Of a stretch of 64,000 nucleotides of DNA, positions 10,011 through 23,400 are shown piece by piece (within the stretch, counting starts at the first letter, position 1; each line of letters begins with the position of its first letter). The notes under the pieces were generated by a model. That model ran no database searches and had not been told where the DNA came from. It saw nothing but the letters and a program-made list of their open reading frames with translations. The stretch is from Dipteris shenzhenensis (Eukaryota > Polypodiophyta > Polypodiopsida > Gleicheniales). Position numbers and translations under genes: made by a program. The stretch lies in NCBI GenBank assembly GCA_047967505.1, contig CM106541.1; one strand, written 5' to 3'.

Positions 10011-12779
10011 TAGTTGCACAATTCATCCGACTCCCATGTTAAACCTTAGTATACCTTGGTAATCTCCTGATACTTCTATGGTGTCCACCTCTTCAAGCCT
10101 CCTTCCACCCATGTTAGATTCACTTGGACATTAAATATAAGATATGATGGTGTCAAGTTAGTAGTAGCCACCTTAAGGTGAAATTACTTTAGTGCTTGTA
10201 AGAAGGAATAAGAAACAAAAAAAATGAAAAAATTTATTATAAATATGAACAAAAAGAGTTCTGTTAGAGTAATCACATCATTGCACATTCTATTCAAAAT
10301 TACCTCCATCATCATATATCAACCATCAAGGACAAAAATTGACAAATTTGAAGATTAAAAAAGAAGTTATTTACAATCCATGTGGGATGTCCTAGTAGAG
10401 GGGTATGGATGGAAGAAGTCAGCATGACAATTGTGTTGGTGTATATATCCTCATACTATCCATTTAAATAGTCATTCTCTTTCACAATTAATTAAATATA
10501 ATTTACATTAACAATTACTTACATTATTAGTTCTCCTTTACAAATTAATTACATCTCATTTACATTAAAAATTTGGTCAAAACATCAATTAATATAGTGA
10601 ATAAAACTGAGATCCTTGAAATAATTTAATGGGATGCTAGAAGGGGAAGTGTTCAACATGACCTTACAAAGAAATGTGCTTTTCTAGTATCAGTTTATGG
10701 GTGGATCAAACCATTAAAAAGTGAGAAAACTTAAAATTTGGCATACCCTTCTATCACTCCACTTAAAATTTCCACTTTCATGGAGAAATAAACATCTTGA
10801 TGTTTTTTTGCATTGTATCAAGTGATGTTTTGAGTAACTTTTGGATGGAAATGCAGTTTTGATGATCATTTATGGCTAAATAAACTTTCTAAGATAAAAG
10901 AATCACAAATTGAAGTGCCCATGATGACTTTTAATGGTATATTAAATTATAGGAGGTGGGAGAATGAGCTAAGAATGAGCGATTAAGGTAAGCTAAGAAT
11001 ACGTGATTAAGCGATCAATGTAAAATTAAGTGAGGGGGCTACTTGCGCATCCATAAGATCTTGCTTTTTAGAAGATTCTTGATGTGGTTGCTTCGAGAAG
11101 CTTTCGCATCCAAAAGGTTATGCATCTCTAGATAGTATAAAAAAAGGAGGGGGAAGAACAAAGGGAGAGAAGGAGAAGGGATGGGGGAGGGGGTATAATG
11201 AGAGGGAGAGAATCGGGGAGGGGTAGAGAGGAAAGGAGAGGTTAATCGAGATAGTGGAGGGGAGTAGTGATATGTTAATCAAAATAGTGGAGGGAGGGAA
11301 TAGGACAATGAGATGAAATTAATAGATGAGGCGAATATGAGAGTGAAATAAGTATAACTGTGAAGAAAAGACACAATAAGAAGAAAATATTAAATGTACA
11401 TTTGTAAGAGTGTTAGAAGATAACTTGTAGCTTCTCAAGACCTACACATCAACACGTGCCTCAATAGAAGATTGCATTCAAGTATTTTACAAAGTACTTG
11501 GAGCATTATAATTTTTTGAGAGATAAAAAGTCCCCAGAAGTACGCATCTAGGCAAGAAGAGCACTTGTGCCAAGGTGGGTGGAGTTGGTAGAACTAGGCT
11601 GTTTTAAGTCCCAAATTGAGCTCCAAGCTAGGGATGGATGACCAATGGCAAATAACAAGACTCATAGAGGAAGTCCCCAATGATAAAGACCATGAGTGAA
11701 AAGAGTTAGTCTCTCTCAGAGAAAGAATCATCTCACTACCATGTTAAGACCATGAGGGAAGTATTCCCTGATTTGCGGACAAAATTTGCGAACAAAATTT
11801 GAGGGAGCAAGACACAAAAGGAGCCCCAAGGCTATCGCATGGTGAAAACTTTGAGCATTCTCATACGGAGAGCCAAAATTTAGAGTATTTCTAAGATTCC
11901 ATCTATGAGCCAAGCTATAAGCATATATCAACCAGCTAAGCAAGTATTAAGCCTTGAGTCAAGGCATGCCTTGGATTGAGAATGTGGACTGAGAACATCA
12001 CACTATAGAAGATGAGCCATGACAGAAGCTTGACTGTGACTAACGAGTATAAAAATAAATAAAAAATAAAGACCGATGGCTTGGGGAGAAAGTGCAAGAG
12101 TCAAGCCACAAGAGAGGCCTCCTAGGCATGCACAATACCAGAAGCCTTGACTCTTGACATAGATTTGATGAAAGTGACACGGGGGCATTGTAGGGTCTCT
12201 AGTCCAGAGACCCAATCAAAGGGGCTTAGCATCTCCCTTGAACTCACCCCGTTTCCATGGATGCACAATATAGATACACAAGCACACAAATAGAAGACAA
12301 ACACATGCATCTATATATGTCTGTAGCATACACATGCAAAACATGAGGTCTTACCATTAGGTTGTTTGGAAGAATGATATTTAGTTTTTTATCTTATACT
12401 TCCATTGGTTTGAAGCCATTCAAAAATCTCCTTGAAGGGGGATAATGGATATGGGCACACGATGATATTTATTTCGGCTTCTTATGGCACATTTGACTTA
12501 TGTAGTATTTAGTAATGTTTGTGGTATTCTCTTTTTAGATATTGGTAGAATCTTGGTGAAGCTAATTCCGAAATTAGAGATTTCTATATCACCCTTTGAA
12601 AAAACTTCTTGAAGTTTTCCTTAAGGGGTTATGTTAAAATATCAATTCGAAAATTTATGGTGTATAAGGTTACATTATATATCATATAGAATGCACTTGG
12701 TGCATGGATTTGAGTAAATCAACTATGAAGAGAATGCAATGTAAAAGGAGTGAATTAAACTTGAACCCTGAATTACAAA

Positions 12780-13127
12780 GTAAAGCACAATGCTGATGGG
12801 TCTGTTAGCAGGTACAAGGCAAGATTGGTTGCCAAAGGTTTTGCACAGACATATGGAATTGACTATGAGGAAACTTTCAGCCCAGTTGCAAGGATGGCAA
12901 CCGTGAGAGCAGTAATTGCTATGGCTGCTGCAAAGGGATGGTCTTTGCATCAGATGGATGTGAAAAATGCCTTCTTGCATGGTGATTTGCAGGAAGAGGT
13001 TTATATGATGCAGCCGGAAGGTTATGAGGATAATTCACATCCCGATTTTGTATGCAGGTTGCGCAAAGCCTTGTATGGCTTAAAACAGGCGCCGAGGGCA
13101 TGGTCAGACAAGATAGGGCAATTATAG
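12780..13127 (+). pseudogene. Isolated copia reverse-transcriptase fragment
   Basis: The plus strand encodes [19 protein letters not shown], then [36 protein letters not shown] and [17 protein letters not shown]. These are the first conserved blocks of copia reverse transcriptase. The frame is intact but stops before the YVDD catalytic box, and no LTR, integrase or RNase H lies next to it. It closely resembles the equivalent part of copia C at 52.7-53.2 kb, so both likely derive from one family. Confidence 0.9.
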
Positions 13128-13734
13128 CACATGCACACACAAGACATGTGATAGCACAACATGCAACCTTTGATCACTACAATCTAGCTTTGTTTCTTTT
13201 TCACCACTACACTCATTCATGTTCTTATGAATCAGTCAAAAGCACACAAACACAAAACTAAGGGAGTTGGCATGAGCTTAAAAAATAATCCACCCTTTAA
13301 ACACAAAACCAAGGGAGTTAGTATGAATAATACAAGAGCTTTGAAGGATCCACCCTCCAAACAAAAATTTAGATAGGCATCATTGCAACCTCAAAACAAC
13401 CTTGAAGCATGGAAGCACTGATGTGGCATAACATTTCAGGCATAAGACCAAAAGAGGGTTGGTAGAGTAAGGATGTTAATGAAAGGTGACTTCATGACCA
13501 GAATGGGAGACATTTGAGGAGGATTTTATGCCATGCTTGAGGCTCTAAAATTGTAATTGAATATGGAATAAACATGAAAATGTTGACACAAATATCTTTC
13601 TTGCTTTGTCATGGCTCTTGATGTCTTCCTCTTGTTCTCTTATTCATTGCTTTCCTTGTAGCTAGCTTTCTCTCTCTTATGGGTGGGGTTTTCACCCATC
13701 AACACTATCTAGAAGTAGGATTACCTATCACTAA
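13128..13734. other. Spacer, nothing recognised
   Basis: Contains two similar phrases near 13250 and 13305 (CACAAAACnAAGGGAGTTnG) but no gene. It may include part of the 3' LTR of copia B, whose outer end I could not place. Confidence 0.4.
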
Positions 13735-14010
13735 TACTATATAGCACTAGTACAAGTAGTAACTAGCACTAGTACTAACTAGCACCACTAGTAATTTTAG
13801 ATAGCACTAATACAAGCACTAGCTAGCACTAGGAATAGTACTAGTAACTACCTAGCACCACCACTAATTGTAGATAGCATTACTAATAGTAAATATTACT
13901 AGTACTAGCAATAAATAGCTACTAGCACTAACAATAAAAAATAGCACTACTGCTAGCACTACTTAGCACTACCACTAGCATTAGCACATTTCTTGCACTA
14001 GCACTAGCAT
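13735..14010. repeat. Degenerate TAGCACTA-type short repeat
   Basis: The words TAGCACTA, CACTAGTA and ACTAGCAC recur at irregular short intervals over about 275 bp. It is a decayed simple-sequence array, probably grown from a trinucleotide/octanucleotide core. Confidence 0.85.
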
Positions 14011-14292
14011 ATTTCTTTCAGCACTATCAACAGGTTCTTGTTTTTAAGTCTTTTGTTGTTACTCGTAGAGAACCACTTCTCTCAAATAGGTTCTTGCCAA
14101 CAAGCATGTGGAGTGTGAAAATATTGAGAGTGCTCTCAACGGAAGCAAGAACGGAAGAGGGAGAGAGAGAGAGACACAAAGAGCCACACAAGTTTTGGTG
14201 GGTGCAGAACCACCCTAATCTTCTTTTTCATTCATTTATATATATGTGTTTGAGTATTGTACATAACTAGGGTAAAGGCACAGTGACCTTTA

Positions 14293-14312
14293 ACCCCCAC
14301 AACCTCCCACTT
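14293..14312 (-). other. Polypurine tract of copia B
   Basis: The minus strand reads AAGTGGGAGGTTGTGGGGG about 45 bp after the RNase H stop. Plant copia elements place a near-identical AAGTGGGAG tract just before the 3' LTR, where it primes plus-strand DNA synthesis. The LTR probably starts at the TGTGGGGG within or next to it. Confidence 0.75.
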
Positions 14313-14354
14313 AAAGGACAATGTGCCTTTAAGGGAGAACAACCAGTGAGCATA

Positions 14355-15155
14355 CTATCCAATGCCCATCAATACATGACAATACTCAAACCGCTGACTA
14401 GGTAGACTCTTCGTCAGCATATTTGCAAGGTTATCTGTATGAACCTTGACAAGCTCTATGCGCTTGTCCTCAAGTACCTCCCTGATGAAATGGTACCTGA
14501 CCTCAATGTGTTTGGTCTTTACATGAAAGACCGGATTCCGTGCTAGCTGAATAGCACTCATGGAATCACTATGCAATGTCGGTACACCTGTATGAATCCC
14601 CAAATCTCCCACTAGCCGATCAAGCCATATAGCCTCTTTGCAACCCTCTGTGGCTGCAACATACTCAGTCTCTGTGGTAGACAAAGCGACGCACTTCTGT
14701 GTGCGAGACATCCACGACACTGCACCACCTGCAAAGGTGAACACATAACCAGAAGTGGATCTCCTACTATCCACATGCCCTGCATAGTCTGAATCTGTGT
14801 ACCCAAGTACACCCATGTCTCCTCTACCAAAGCAGATGCACATCTCCTTGGTACCCTTCATGTACCTCATGATGCACTTAACTGCCTCCCAATGCCTCTT
14901 TCCTGGTTTAGCCATATACCGACTAACAACTCCCACTGCAAATGCAATGTCTGGTCTAGTAGCTATCATAGCATACATAAGACTCCCAATTGTTGATGCA
15001 TAAGGAACCTTGGCCATCATGGCCCTTTCCTCATCTGATTTGGGACTATTTGTATGACTCAATTTCACATATGGAGGCAATGGAGTACTCACTGCCTTCC
15101 CTCCCTCCATATTGAAATGCTGCAATACTTTTGTAACATACTCCTTCTGTGAAAG
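14355..15155 (-). pseudogene. copia RNase H and RT tail, element B
   Basis: The open part (minus, 15125 to 14355) contains YASTIGSLMYAMIATRPDIA, the end of RT, then the RNase H core GYTDSDYAGHVDSRRSTSGY, ALSTTETEYVA and LHSDSMSAIQL with its acidic residues, and ends at KHIEVRYHFIREVL. A TGA near 15150 separates it from the catalytic RT, where a tryptophan codon is expected, so the polyprotein is broken. RNase H removes the RNA strand during reverse transcription. Confidence 0.92.
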
Positions 15156-16106
15156 TCAAAGGAGTTTCCTACTCCGATCACGCGTGATGTGCATACCAAG
15201 AATATGACCTGCAAATCCCAAATCCTTCATATCAAAGGCCTCATGCAACTTGTCCTTTAATGCATCTAGCTCATAAGTATTCTTGCTAGCCAATAGCATA
15301 TCATCCACATATAGTGCCAAGATTATCAAGCTATTATCCTTAGCCCTTTTAGTGTAGAGGCAGTGATCAATTTCACTCCTTCTAAAACCCTGGGACCGAA
15401 TGAAAGCATCAAACTTCTGATACCATTCTCTAGGCGCTTGCTTAAGACCATAGAGACTCTTCTTCAACTTGCAAACTAAATGCTCTTTGCCCTTTTCTTC
15501 AAAGCCTTCCGGCTGCACCATGTAAATTTCCTCATGCAAATCCCCATGCAAGAAAGCTGTCTTGACATCCATCTGCATAAGCTCGATATCCTCTGATGCC
15601 ACTAGTCCAAGCATGCATCTAAGTGTCGTCATCTTCACAACCGGAGAGAATATCTCATCAAAGTCCACACCCTTCTCTTGCTTGAACCCTTTAGCGAGAC
15701 CAAACGGGCCTTGTACCTAGGCACATCATTACCTGTGACCTTCATTTTGTAAGACCCATTTACATGGCAATGCTTTCTTTCCATGTGGCAAAGAAACCAA
15801 GTCCCAAGTCTTATTCTTCATAAGTGAACTCATCTCTGATTGCATAGCATACTCCCACTTGCATTGATCCTCGCGCATCATAGCCTCTCTGTAGCAAGAA
15901 GGCTCCCCACAATCAATAAGCATCACATAGTCTACCCCTGGAACAAACCTATCAGGCAGTCTAGACACTCTAGATGATCTTCTCAAGGGCATTTCAGCTT
16001 GTTGTCCCACCTGCATATCAACCACATTTGGCTCATCATTTCCACCAATAGATGATCCATCATCTACCCCTGATTGTATACCTGTGGGAGTACTTGGTGG
16101 TACCAT
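15156..16106 (-). pseudogene. copia reverse transcriptase, element B
   Basis: Two minus-strand frames make up the domain. The frame 16106-15729 contains RRSSRVSRLPDRF and AMQSEMSSLMKNKTWDLV. The frame 15668-15156 contains [41 protein letters not shown] and the catalytic LYVDDMLLAS. Frameshifts between 15668 and 15745 separate them. The active-site aspartates remain, but the joining region is broken, so no full enzyme is made. Confidence 0.92.
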
Positions 16107-17095
16107 TTCCTCACCATTTCTTGCACATTTGGTGCATGGACAGCTTGCTGTCTATCAACATATGCAGGTGGATTCACATCCTGGAAAGTGATTCTCCTCA
16201 CTTCCACATCCATCATGGGTACCTTATGCATCTTCTTCTCATTGAAGACTACATCATGGCTGCATATGATAATCTTTGCTTCTGGATCCCAGAGACGATA
16301 GCCCATCTCTCCACTTTCACCATAACCCAGAAAGATGCATTTCCTAGACTTAGGATCTAGCTTCTTTCGAAGCTCTTTTGGCACATGTGCATATGCCTCA
16401 CACCCAAATATATGCAAATGAGAGTAAGAGGGCTTCTTGCCACTCCATGCCTCTTCCGGAATGCCACCATCCAAACTCTTACTAGGTGATCTATTGATCA
16501 CATGCACTGCAGTCTTCATTGCCTTAGCCCAAAAACCACCAGAAAGACTTGCATTACAACCTTTCTTGAATGGTACGGTTCATCTTTTCTGCAACTGGAT
16601 TTTGCTCTGGAGTACGAGGGGATGTGAGCTCCCTCTTAATCCCATGTGTATCACAAAAATGCTGAAAGTCATGAGAGAGATACTCTCCACCATTGTCAGT
16701 CCGTAGGCATTTAAGCGTTCTACCTGACTGATTCTCAACCAAGGCCAGCCATTTCTGAAATACCTAGAACACATCACTCTTCTGAGCTATAGCATAAGCC
16801 CACACTTTCCTAGTTGCATCATCAATGAATGTCGCATAGTATTCAGCCCCGCCTAATGACCGTGTAAACATGGGACCACATACGTCTGAATGCACCAAAT
16901 CAAGCTTTTCAAACTCTTTCTTTCCCCTCCCTTAATGGGTTGATTTAGTTTGCTTCCCATAGAGACACTGCTCACAAATTTCAAAATCAAAGAAACTCAA
17001 ATGCGGTACATAACCCAAATGACATAAGAGTTTCATTCCATTCTGGCTCATGTGCCCCAACCTACAATGCCACAAAGAGCATGTGAAGGGTGCAA
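16107..17095 (-). pseudogene. copia pre-integrase and integrase, element B
   Basis: The minus strand reads LWHCRLGHMSQNGMKLL and CEQCLYGKQTKS (zinc-binding part), then LDLVHSDVCGPM, CLRTDNGGEY and PEQNPVAEKMNR, giving the DDE positions, then VINRSPSKSLDGGIPEEAW and KCIFLGYGESGEMGYRLW. TAG at 16764-16766 and TAA near 16933 interrupt it. In the last acidic block AEKMNR has a shifted register compared with the usual GVAERMNR. Confidence 0.9.
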
Positions 17096-20000
17096 AAAGC
17101 CCTAAATACAAGTAATCAAGGTCCTAAGAAGCAAAATCTCCTATAGTTATGGATGCCAGTGGCAGATATCTCAATAACAAGGAAAAGGATACCAAGGCTT
17201 ACACCAAGTATTATGAGGTGCTTGAGGGACACTAAGTGTATCTTCTAGAACTATTCCATTAAATTCAAATTCATAACAAGCCATTATAAATCTAGTTTTG
17301 TAAATTAACTCCAAATTTATCTCAACTATAATTTTGAATCTCTTTCATTTTTAGGACCTCATTGTAGCTATACATTTCATTCTTTCTTTGTGTTAACGTT
17401 GTATAATATTTTTGTGTGGCATACCAAGTATAGCTACATATTGAAATTTAAAACACTTTCTTTCTTTGTATTGGAGTTGTACATTGCAATTTAATACTCA
17501 TTCATTTTGTGGATGGATTTGTGTAATGGTAGAACCAACTAGTAGCAATAATTGGTGACATTGAAGGATGAATTTTCAATTTTGATCATTTCTTTTTTGT
17601 GTTTTCTTAAGTATTCATTACTTGAAGTCTCAAAATCACTTGTTAGAGTGTTATAGTGTTGGACTAAAACACAATACGTGTACTATGCATCTGCTTGTTT
17701 CCTTAAACTTTATTTTATATTGTTGTTGTGTCATGGGCAACATATTAACATATGCCAGGTTCCTATAGGATATTTCCTTACTCTATCATTGTCTATGAAA
17801 TGTTCATTCACGAAAAGGAAGGGCAAAATCATAATCATAATCCTAGACCCCAACAATGAGCCACAAGCCCTTATTATTGACATGAATATGCTACTCGTTC
17901 ACTTATAATCATCATCAAATGTGATTCTAGCCCACTTGCCTTACTACCTTCCAATAGTCTCAAAAGTTTAGGTCCAATTGCTACATAAGAATCTCCTTTC
18001 TTGCATGGCATGATACCAAACAATTCTTCTTTTGGGCAATCCATTGCTTCCACTTGTACGTATGGAGTTCTTAGCATATGGATAACTCACAAGGTGGTTT
18101 GAGCTATGCTTTCTTAACCTATGCCCACTAGTTGTAGGATTCTTTGGCCAAGAATTGTGTGAGGTTGTTGAATTAAATTTCCCCAGTGGAATGCTAGTGT
18201 TCTTCAAATACCTTTGGAAATTTTGGGAGATATATCCCAAATATGATGAATGCAACATGCTATTGCTAAATTGTACACGCATGCTAGGAACATTATAGGC
18301 ATTAACACAATTTTTTTCCCAACCTTTACATCAATCACATTGGGAGAGTAGGGTACTTTTCTCAACAATCACGTGGCTTGGTGAATCTGGCATTGGTTGA
18401 GATCAAACAATCACCTCACAATTGCACTTTAGAGACACTTTGTTTCATGGGGTGATGATGAGAGCCTATAGGTTATGAAAAGGATTTTGTATTTAGACCT
18501 CTTTGAATTCCCTTGAAGAAACAATTATAATAGACTCTATTTTGTTTTGGGACATACAAACTAGCTGTACATTTCAATATAATACTCTTTCTCTTTGTTG
18601 GACTTGTATTCTATTTTGTGTGTCATACAAGGTTTAGCTATACATTGCAATTTAATCCCATTGCATTGTATACCCTTGAAGATATCATTAAAAATACACT
18701 CTCTCCTCTATTAGTGTTGGAACTATATATTACAATTTAATACTCATTTAGTGTGGCTGGAGTTGTATATTGCTAGAACCAACTAGTAGCACTAATTGTT
18801 AGTACTAGCACTCATTGATTAGATTGAAAGGTGAATTTGCAATTTTTATCACTCTTATTTTGTAATTGCTCAATTATTCATTGATAGTAGTCTCAAAATA
18901 ATTTGTTAGAGTATTAAGGTGTTGCACATAAAAGAAAAAAGTACGTGTTATACATAAAAGGTGAATTCACAATTTTGCTCCTTTTGCTTTGAGGTTGCCT
19001 TATTCTTCAGTACATGTAGTCTCAAAATCATTTTTGCCTTGTAGGTGTTGTACATTTTTTTAAGTTGTTGGATATTTGTACAAAAAGATTGTGCTTTAGT
19101 AAATGGATGCTATATCATTATGGCATTCAAATTCGTAATCAAGATACTTTTTAACATCTCTAGCACAAGCAAAGACACACTCAACCTGAGCTCAATGGGA
19201 AACATCATTGCATTGGCCTTTGGTGAAATTGTACACATTTCCTAATACACTTTTGCCACATCATATGGAAAAGATAAACATAAACATGGCCTTCCATAGG
19301 ATGTGGAGAAATTGTATTGAGAAAAATTTTACATTTCATAAAAGGCTAATGCAACAGAAGCAATTTACCTGTCCAGCCTTTGGGGGCCCTGAAGGGGCTC
19401 CTAACCTAGGCTAAGACTCCTAACCTATAAGATGGAAACACTTAACCCCAGTGGGTACTAGTGAACAAGAACTGAATTACTGACTTGTCCTAAGGCTGAG
19501 AGACTAACCTACGTAGCTTGTGCATGACTGTCCTTGGACAAGGGGTCATAGCATATGACAAAATCTCCTATCTGGAAACGATAATGCACTTGTCGATGTA
19601 GCCAGTCTGTCACCTTGCACCCAAGTGCAGGGGTGCATGAGACATGATATGATTTTAGGTATCAAATGTTGGCTTCAATGGGAGATGTATCCATGAATTT
19701 CAAAGATGGCATGGTTAAATTCCTGCAGGAGAGCGAAAATGCCATGCTCCACAGTGCATTACTCTACACAAAGTCCTCAATTACAGCTCATAGATTCAGG
19801 GAAATTGCACAGGATAATGAGGGAAAATGTGGAGATTTTTAGTATCAGATAGCAAGGACTGTCTGAAATGTAAAATCTAAAATAATTGCCCTATGCCTAT
19901 ATATCTAGATCAATCCAGAAACACGCTCTAACTCATCCTCTAAAAACACAACACATAGTGCACTTCCAATCTCAATGACAGTCACAAGATTAAAAACCAT

Positions 20001-20472
20001 AAACTCCATCACACATAGCAAGGACTAGCTATTATGACATCCCCACCGATGTTATCAGAAAGATCTTCCTGTGAGAGTGGAGTGCGTGAGTAAGCATGCA
20101 AGAAAGAGAGAGAAAGTAGACACAGAAGTAGGCAATAGCAACTATTAAAATCCAGGAATACAACCTCATCCTTGAGGCAAAACGTGTGGAATCTGGATGG
20201 ATGCTCCTAGTGACTACCAAGAAAGGGGGGTGGAGGCCCTAATTATGCGGCAGTATATTGGTCGACCCAGGGGGCTCTAGCAGCCGACCTAGGGTCAGTC
20301 AACTGATACAGGTTAGGTCAGTTGACCTGATCCAAGTCAGCTGACCTGGGCGAAACGACCTGGGTTACCAGACCAAGGTTTGCCACCCCAAGCGGCCAGA
20401 TTGGCTACTCCAGACTAAGCCTCTTCCGTGGGCAAACACCTCAAATGCAGTCCGGAATCAGTCCCTAAATGG
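17096..20472. other. AT-rich spacer with diverged internal duplications
   Basis: No protein family recognised. Phrases near 17460-17590 (TACAnTTnCAATTTAATACTCAT, then AGAACCAACTAGTAGCA) recur near 18720-18850, suggesting an old duplication of some 1.2 kb. Minus frames at 17874-18077 and 17968-18282 are short and resemble nothing I know. Bases 19370-20470 are less AT-rich and could contain an LTR or other element, but no terminal motif convinced me. Confidence 0.4.
20250..20400. repeat. GGTCAGTTGACCT-type palindromic words
   Basis: Within 150 bp the words GGTCGACC, GTCAGTCAACTGA, AGGTCAGTTGACCT and AAGTCAGCTGACCTG recur, each a near or perfect inverted repeat with a TGACC core. No gene overlaps. 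Function unknown. Confidence 0.6.
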
Positions 20473-23400
20473 TCAAGAGGTAAGAAACTTACATGCATCA
20501 TACATCCAGATGATAACTCTCGCTCACGCTCGTTGATTGTCTCTCCATCACGTTTGGCTTTACGTAGAGTTAGTTGTAGCTACTCAAGTGACATGTGAGT
20601 GGGGAGAAGGGTGAGATCCCATGGATATGGTTGCGCTTGCCTGTGCATTACTCTGAAACTCATCCTTGCATTTATTCTTTCTGCTTTGGCCGCTTCATAT
20701 CTCTCAATCCACTTCTGCATCTCCTTGCTATTGAGGCTACAAAACTTATTGAATTTCTCCATTTGCTCTTTGCTCATCTTTCTTTCAATCCCTTTTCCTT
20801 AGGGAACCTCGCCAACGATGCAATCATCGTCCTTGTTATGCCAAGCCTGTGGCATATCGGGATCCATGGATGCAAGAATCTCCGTGATATATACTAATGA
20901 CTCTTGCACAATCCATCCCGCTTCATATTTCTCAATCCACTTCTGCATCTCCTTGCTATTGAGGCTACAAAACTTATTGAATTTCTCCATTTGCTCTTTG
21001 CTCATCTTTCTTTCAATCCCTTTTCCTTAGGGAACCTCGCCAACGATGCAATCATCGTCCTTGTTATGCCAAGCCTGTGGCATATCGGGATCCATGGATG
21101 CAAGAATCTCCGTGATATATACTAATGACTCTTGCACAATCCATCTCTCTACCATGCTTGCTTCCAATCTTGCTCTCTGCCTTACAAATCCCTTCAAAGT
21201 TTTCATAAACCCCGCGAGAAAAAACATCCATCGACTATGAACAGTACCTGCAATGGCCACCTCATCAACTATGTGCACAAGCAATTGCACTTGAGTTGTC
21301 ATAATGCTCGAGGGAAAGTGCTTCTCAAGCAAGCATACGGCTTTGATGGAGTCCACCCTAGCCTTCTCGATGCTCAATATAAAGATCTCTTTTTGAGATA
21401 TCCACCTATTTCACGTGCCCATGTAAGATATATTCATAATCAATCTGCAGATTATTCAACTTAAATAGAAGAAAATGCAATCAATGCGAGTTGATAGTAA
21501 GCATACGTCACAATACCACTCATCTTTAATATAGCATTTCTAACATCTTCTTGTAAGCACCCTTTCACTGTAGTTGGGAGGATGAACTATCCAAGCAACA
21601 AAGAAGTCATGTCAATAATATAACATAATCATAATTACACTAATGCATCACGATTATTGGTACACTAATCCTAAGGCTTAGAATACCTATAAGACCTATG
21701 CCAATCATGGGACTTGAGTCCACTAAGCTTATTGTCCATTGAAAATGCTCCTTTCAAGCAATGCATGTGCCCTGTTGATGTTCGAAAAGAGGCAATGTTT
21801 TCCTTGACCGCTACCTCCTCTCTCTTGGAGAGGATCCATGTTGCTTTTGGGAGGACAACTTTACGAACACACACTTGGGGTCACAAATGAGGCATCCTAT
21901 TCATAGCGCACAAGTCTTCTCGCACTCCTCTCGAGTCTTTGGAACCAACCAAGTGTACCCAAATAGTAGCCCCCACATTTTTGAAGATATGCATGGGATC
22001 CAAGAGATGATTGATTTGTAACTGACCCCAATAAGGAAGCTCATGAACATGTAAAGACACAACCACGTACCTACAAACTCTCCATATCCTGGGTAGTCAT
22101 GCATGGTCCACATCAAAACTTCCCTAACCAAAATGTCATTGGTATGTCTAGGAGCTCTGGAAATATTAAAGACCCGCACTCCTCTCCATAAGATCTGTAA
22201 CTCCTCTGTCAAAGGTGCCATGTACACGTCCATATTTTTTGCCTTGTAATTCCCTGGCACAAGCAGTGCAAGCATGAGGTGTCCCTTCTTTATTATTAGC
22301 CATGGTGGGATATTTTAATTCACCAAGACTATAGGCCATGCCAACCAAGATGTCGAGCATAACCCAAAAGGTTTCATGCCGTCCATGGTGGCGAGCCCAA
22401 GATGTAAGTTGCGTGGCTCCCTCGCAAAGTTCAGCCACTGCTTGTCTATGTGCTTCCAAGTTGCACAATCTGCAAGAATCGTCGATGTGTCATCAGTGGA
22501 CTGATGTGTGGCATGCCAAGTCATTGTGCTATGGATTTGCATCGGAACATGTGCTGTATTCTAGCAATGATGGGAAAGTATCTCGAGACCTTTACCGAGA
22601 TTTGCTCACCCTAGAAGTCATCTCTATATCATTGTTCCCCACACTCCGGACAATTAGCTAAATCTCCATGCTCATGACGAAAGAGAATACAATCATTACG
22701 GCAAGCATGGATGGTATCATAATCCATACCCACCATTGTCAGCATCTTCTTTTCTTCATCTCTTGATGTGGGCATGGTATTTGGTGCAGGCAACATCTCC
22801 TGGAGCAACCTATCGCAATTCAAACATACATAGGCTTCGAATAATGAGAAACTATGGTGATTCTCAAAACAAACAATATCCAAATTATGAGATAAATTAT
22901 TGCAGGAGCTAACCTCATTAAGGCCGAGACACTTGTATCGAACCACCCATACTTTGCTTGCAAATTCAAGATTGAGAGACAAGCCCATAGTTTTGACATC
23001 CCAGCACCCTCGTACAACCGTGTCGATTGAAACTCTTGCATATTGGCCTCATACTCAAACATCACGTGTACATGTGATGTATATGTAGTGCCCCTAAAAA
23101 TAGAATCCATCATGTCCACCATACCCTCGTCATCATCTGGCACATTCAGGAGACTATCCTCCTGCTAAAAGTGTGAATGTATACATGCACCCTCACCACC
23201 CTCCTCATCCTTTCTCAAGGTTTCATGTAAATATAAGATCTTGTCTCAAGGTTTCGTGTCATGTACACATGCAATATTAATCACGAACTCAAATAGCATT
23301 GACTTACCAATGATCCATCACCACGTGCACCACCAATGGTGGGTACTGGTGTGGGCTCCTACCCATACATCCGCAAGTGGCGCATGACAATACAGCATTG

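Larger units (their letters stand above)
8851..12779. other. AT-rich spacer without a recognised gene
   Basis: No protein family could be recognised. Small repeats inside are listed separately. Bases 11140-11300 are purine-rich on the plus strand (GGAGGGGGAAG, GAGAAGGGATGGGGGAGG). An open frame at 9131-9376 (minus) and others are short and featureless. Confidence 0.5.
14293..17095 (-). mobile_element. Ty1/copia element B, 5' truncated
   Basis: Minus-strand order is pre-integrase, integrase, reverse transcriptase, RNase H and polypurine tract, diagnostic of copia (integrase before RT). Gag, protease and the 5' LTR are missing; homology starts near 17095 in the pre-integrase region. Sequence below 14293 should be the 3' LTR, with its outer end uncertain. 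Confidence 0.9.
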
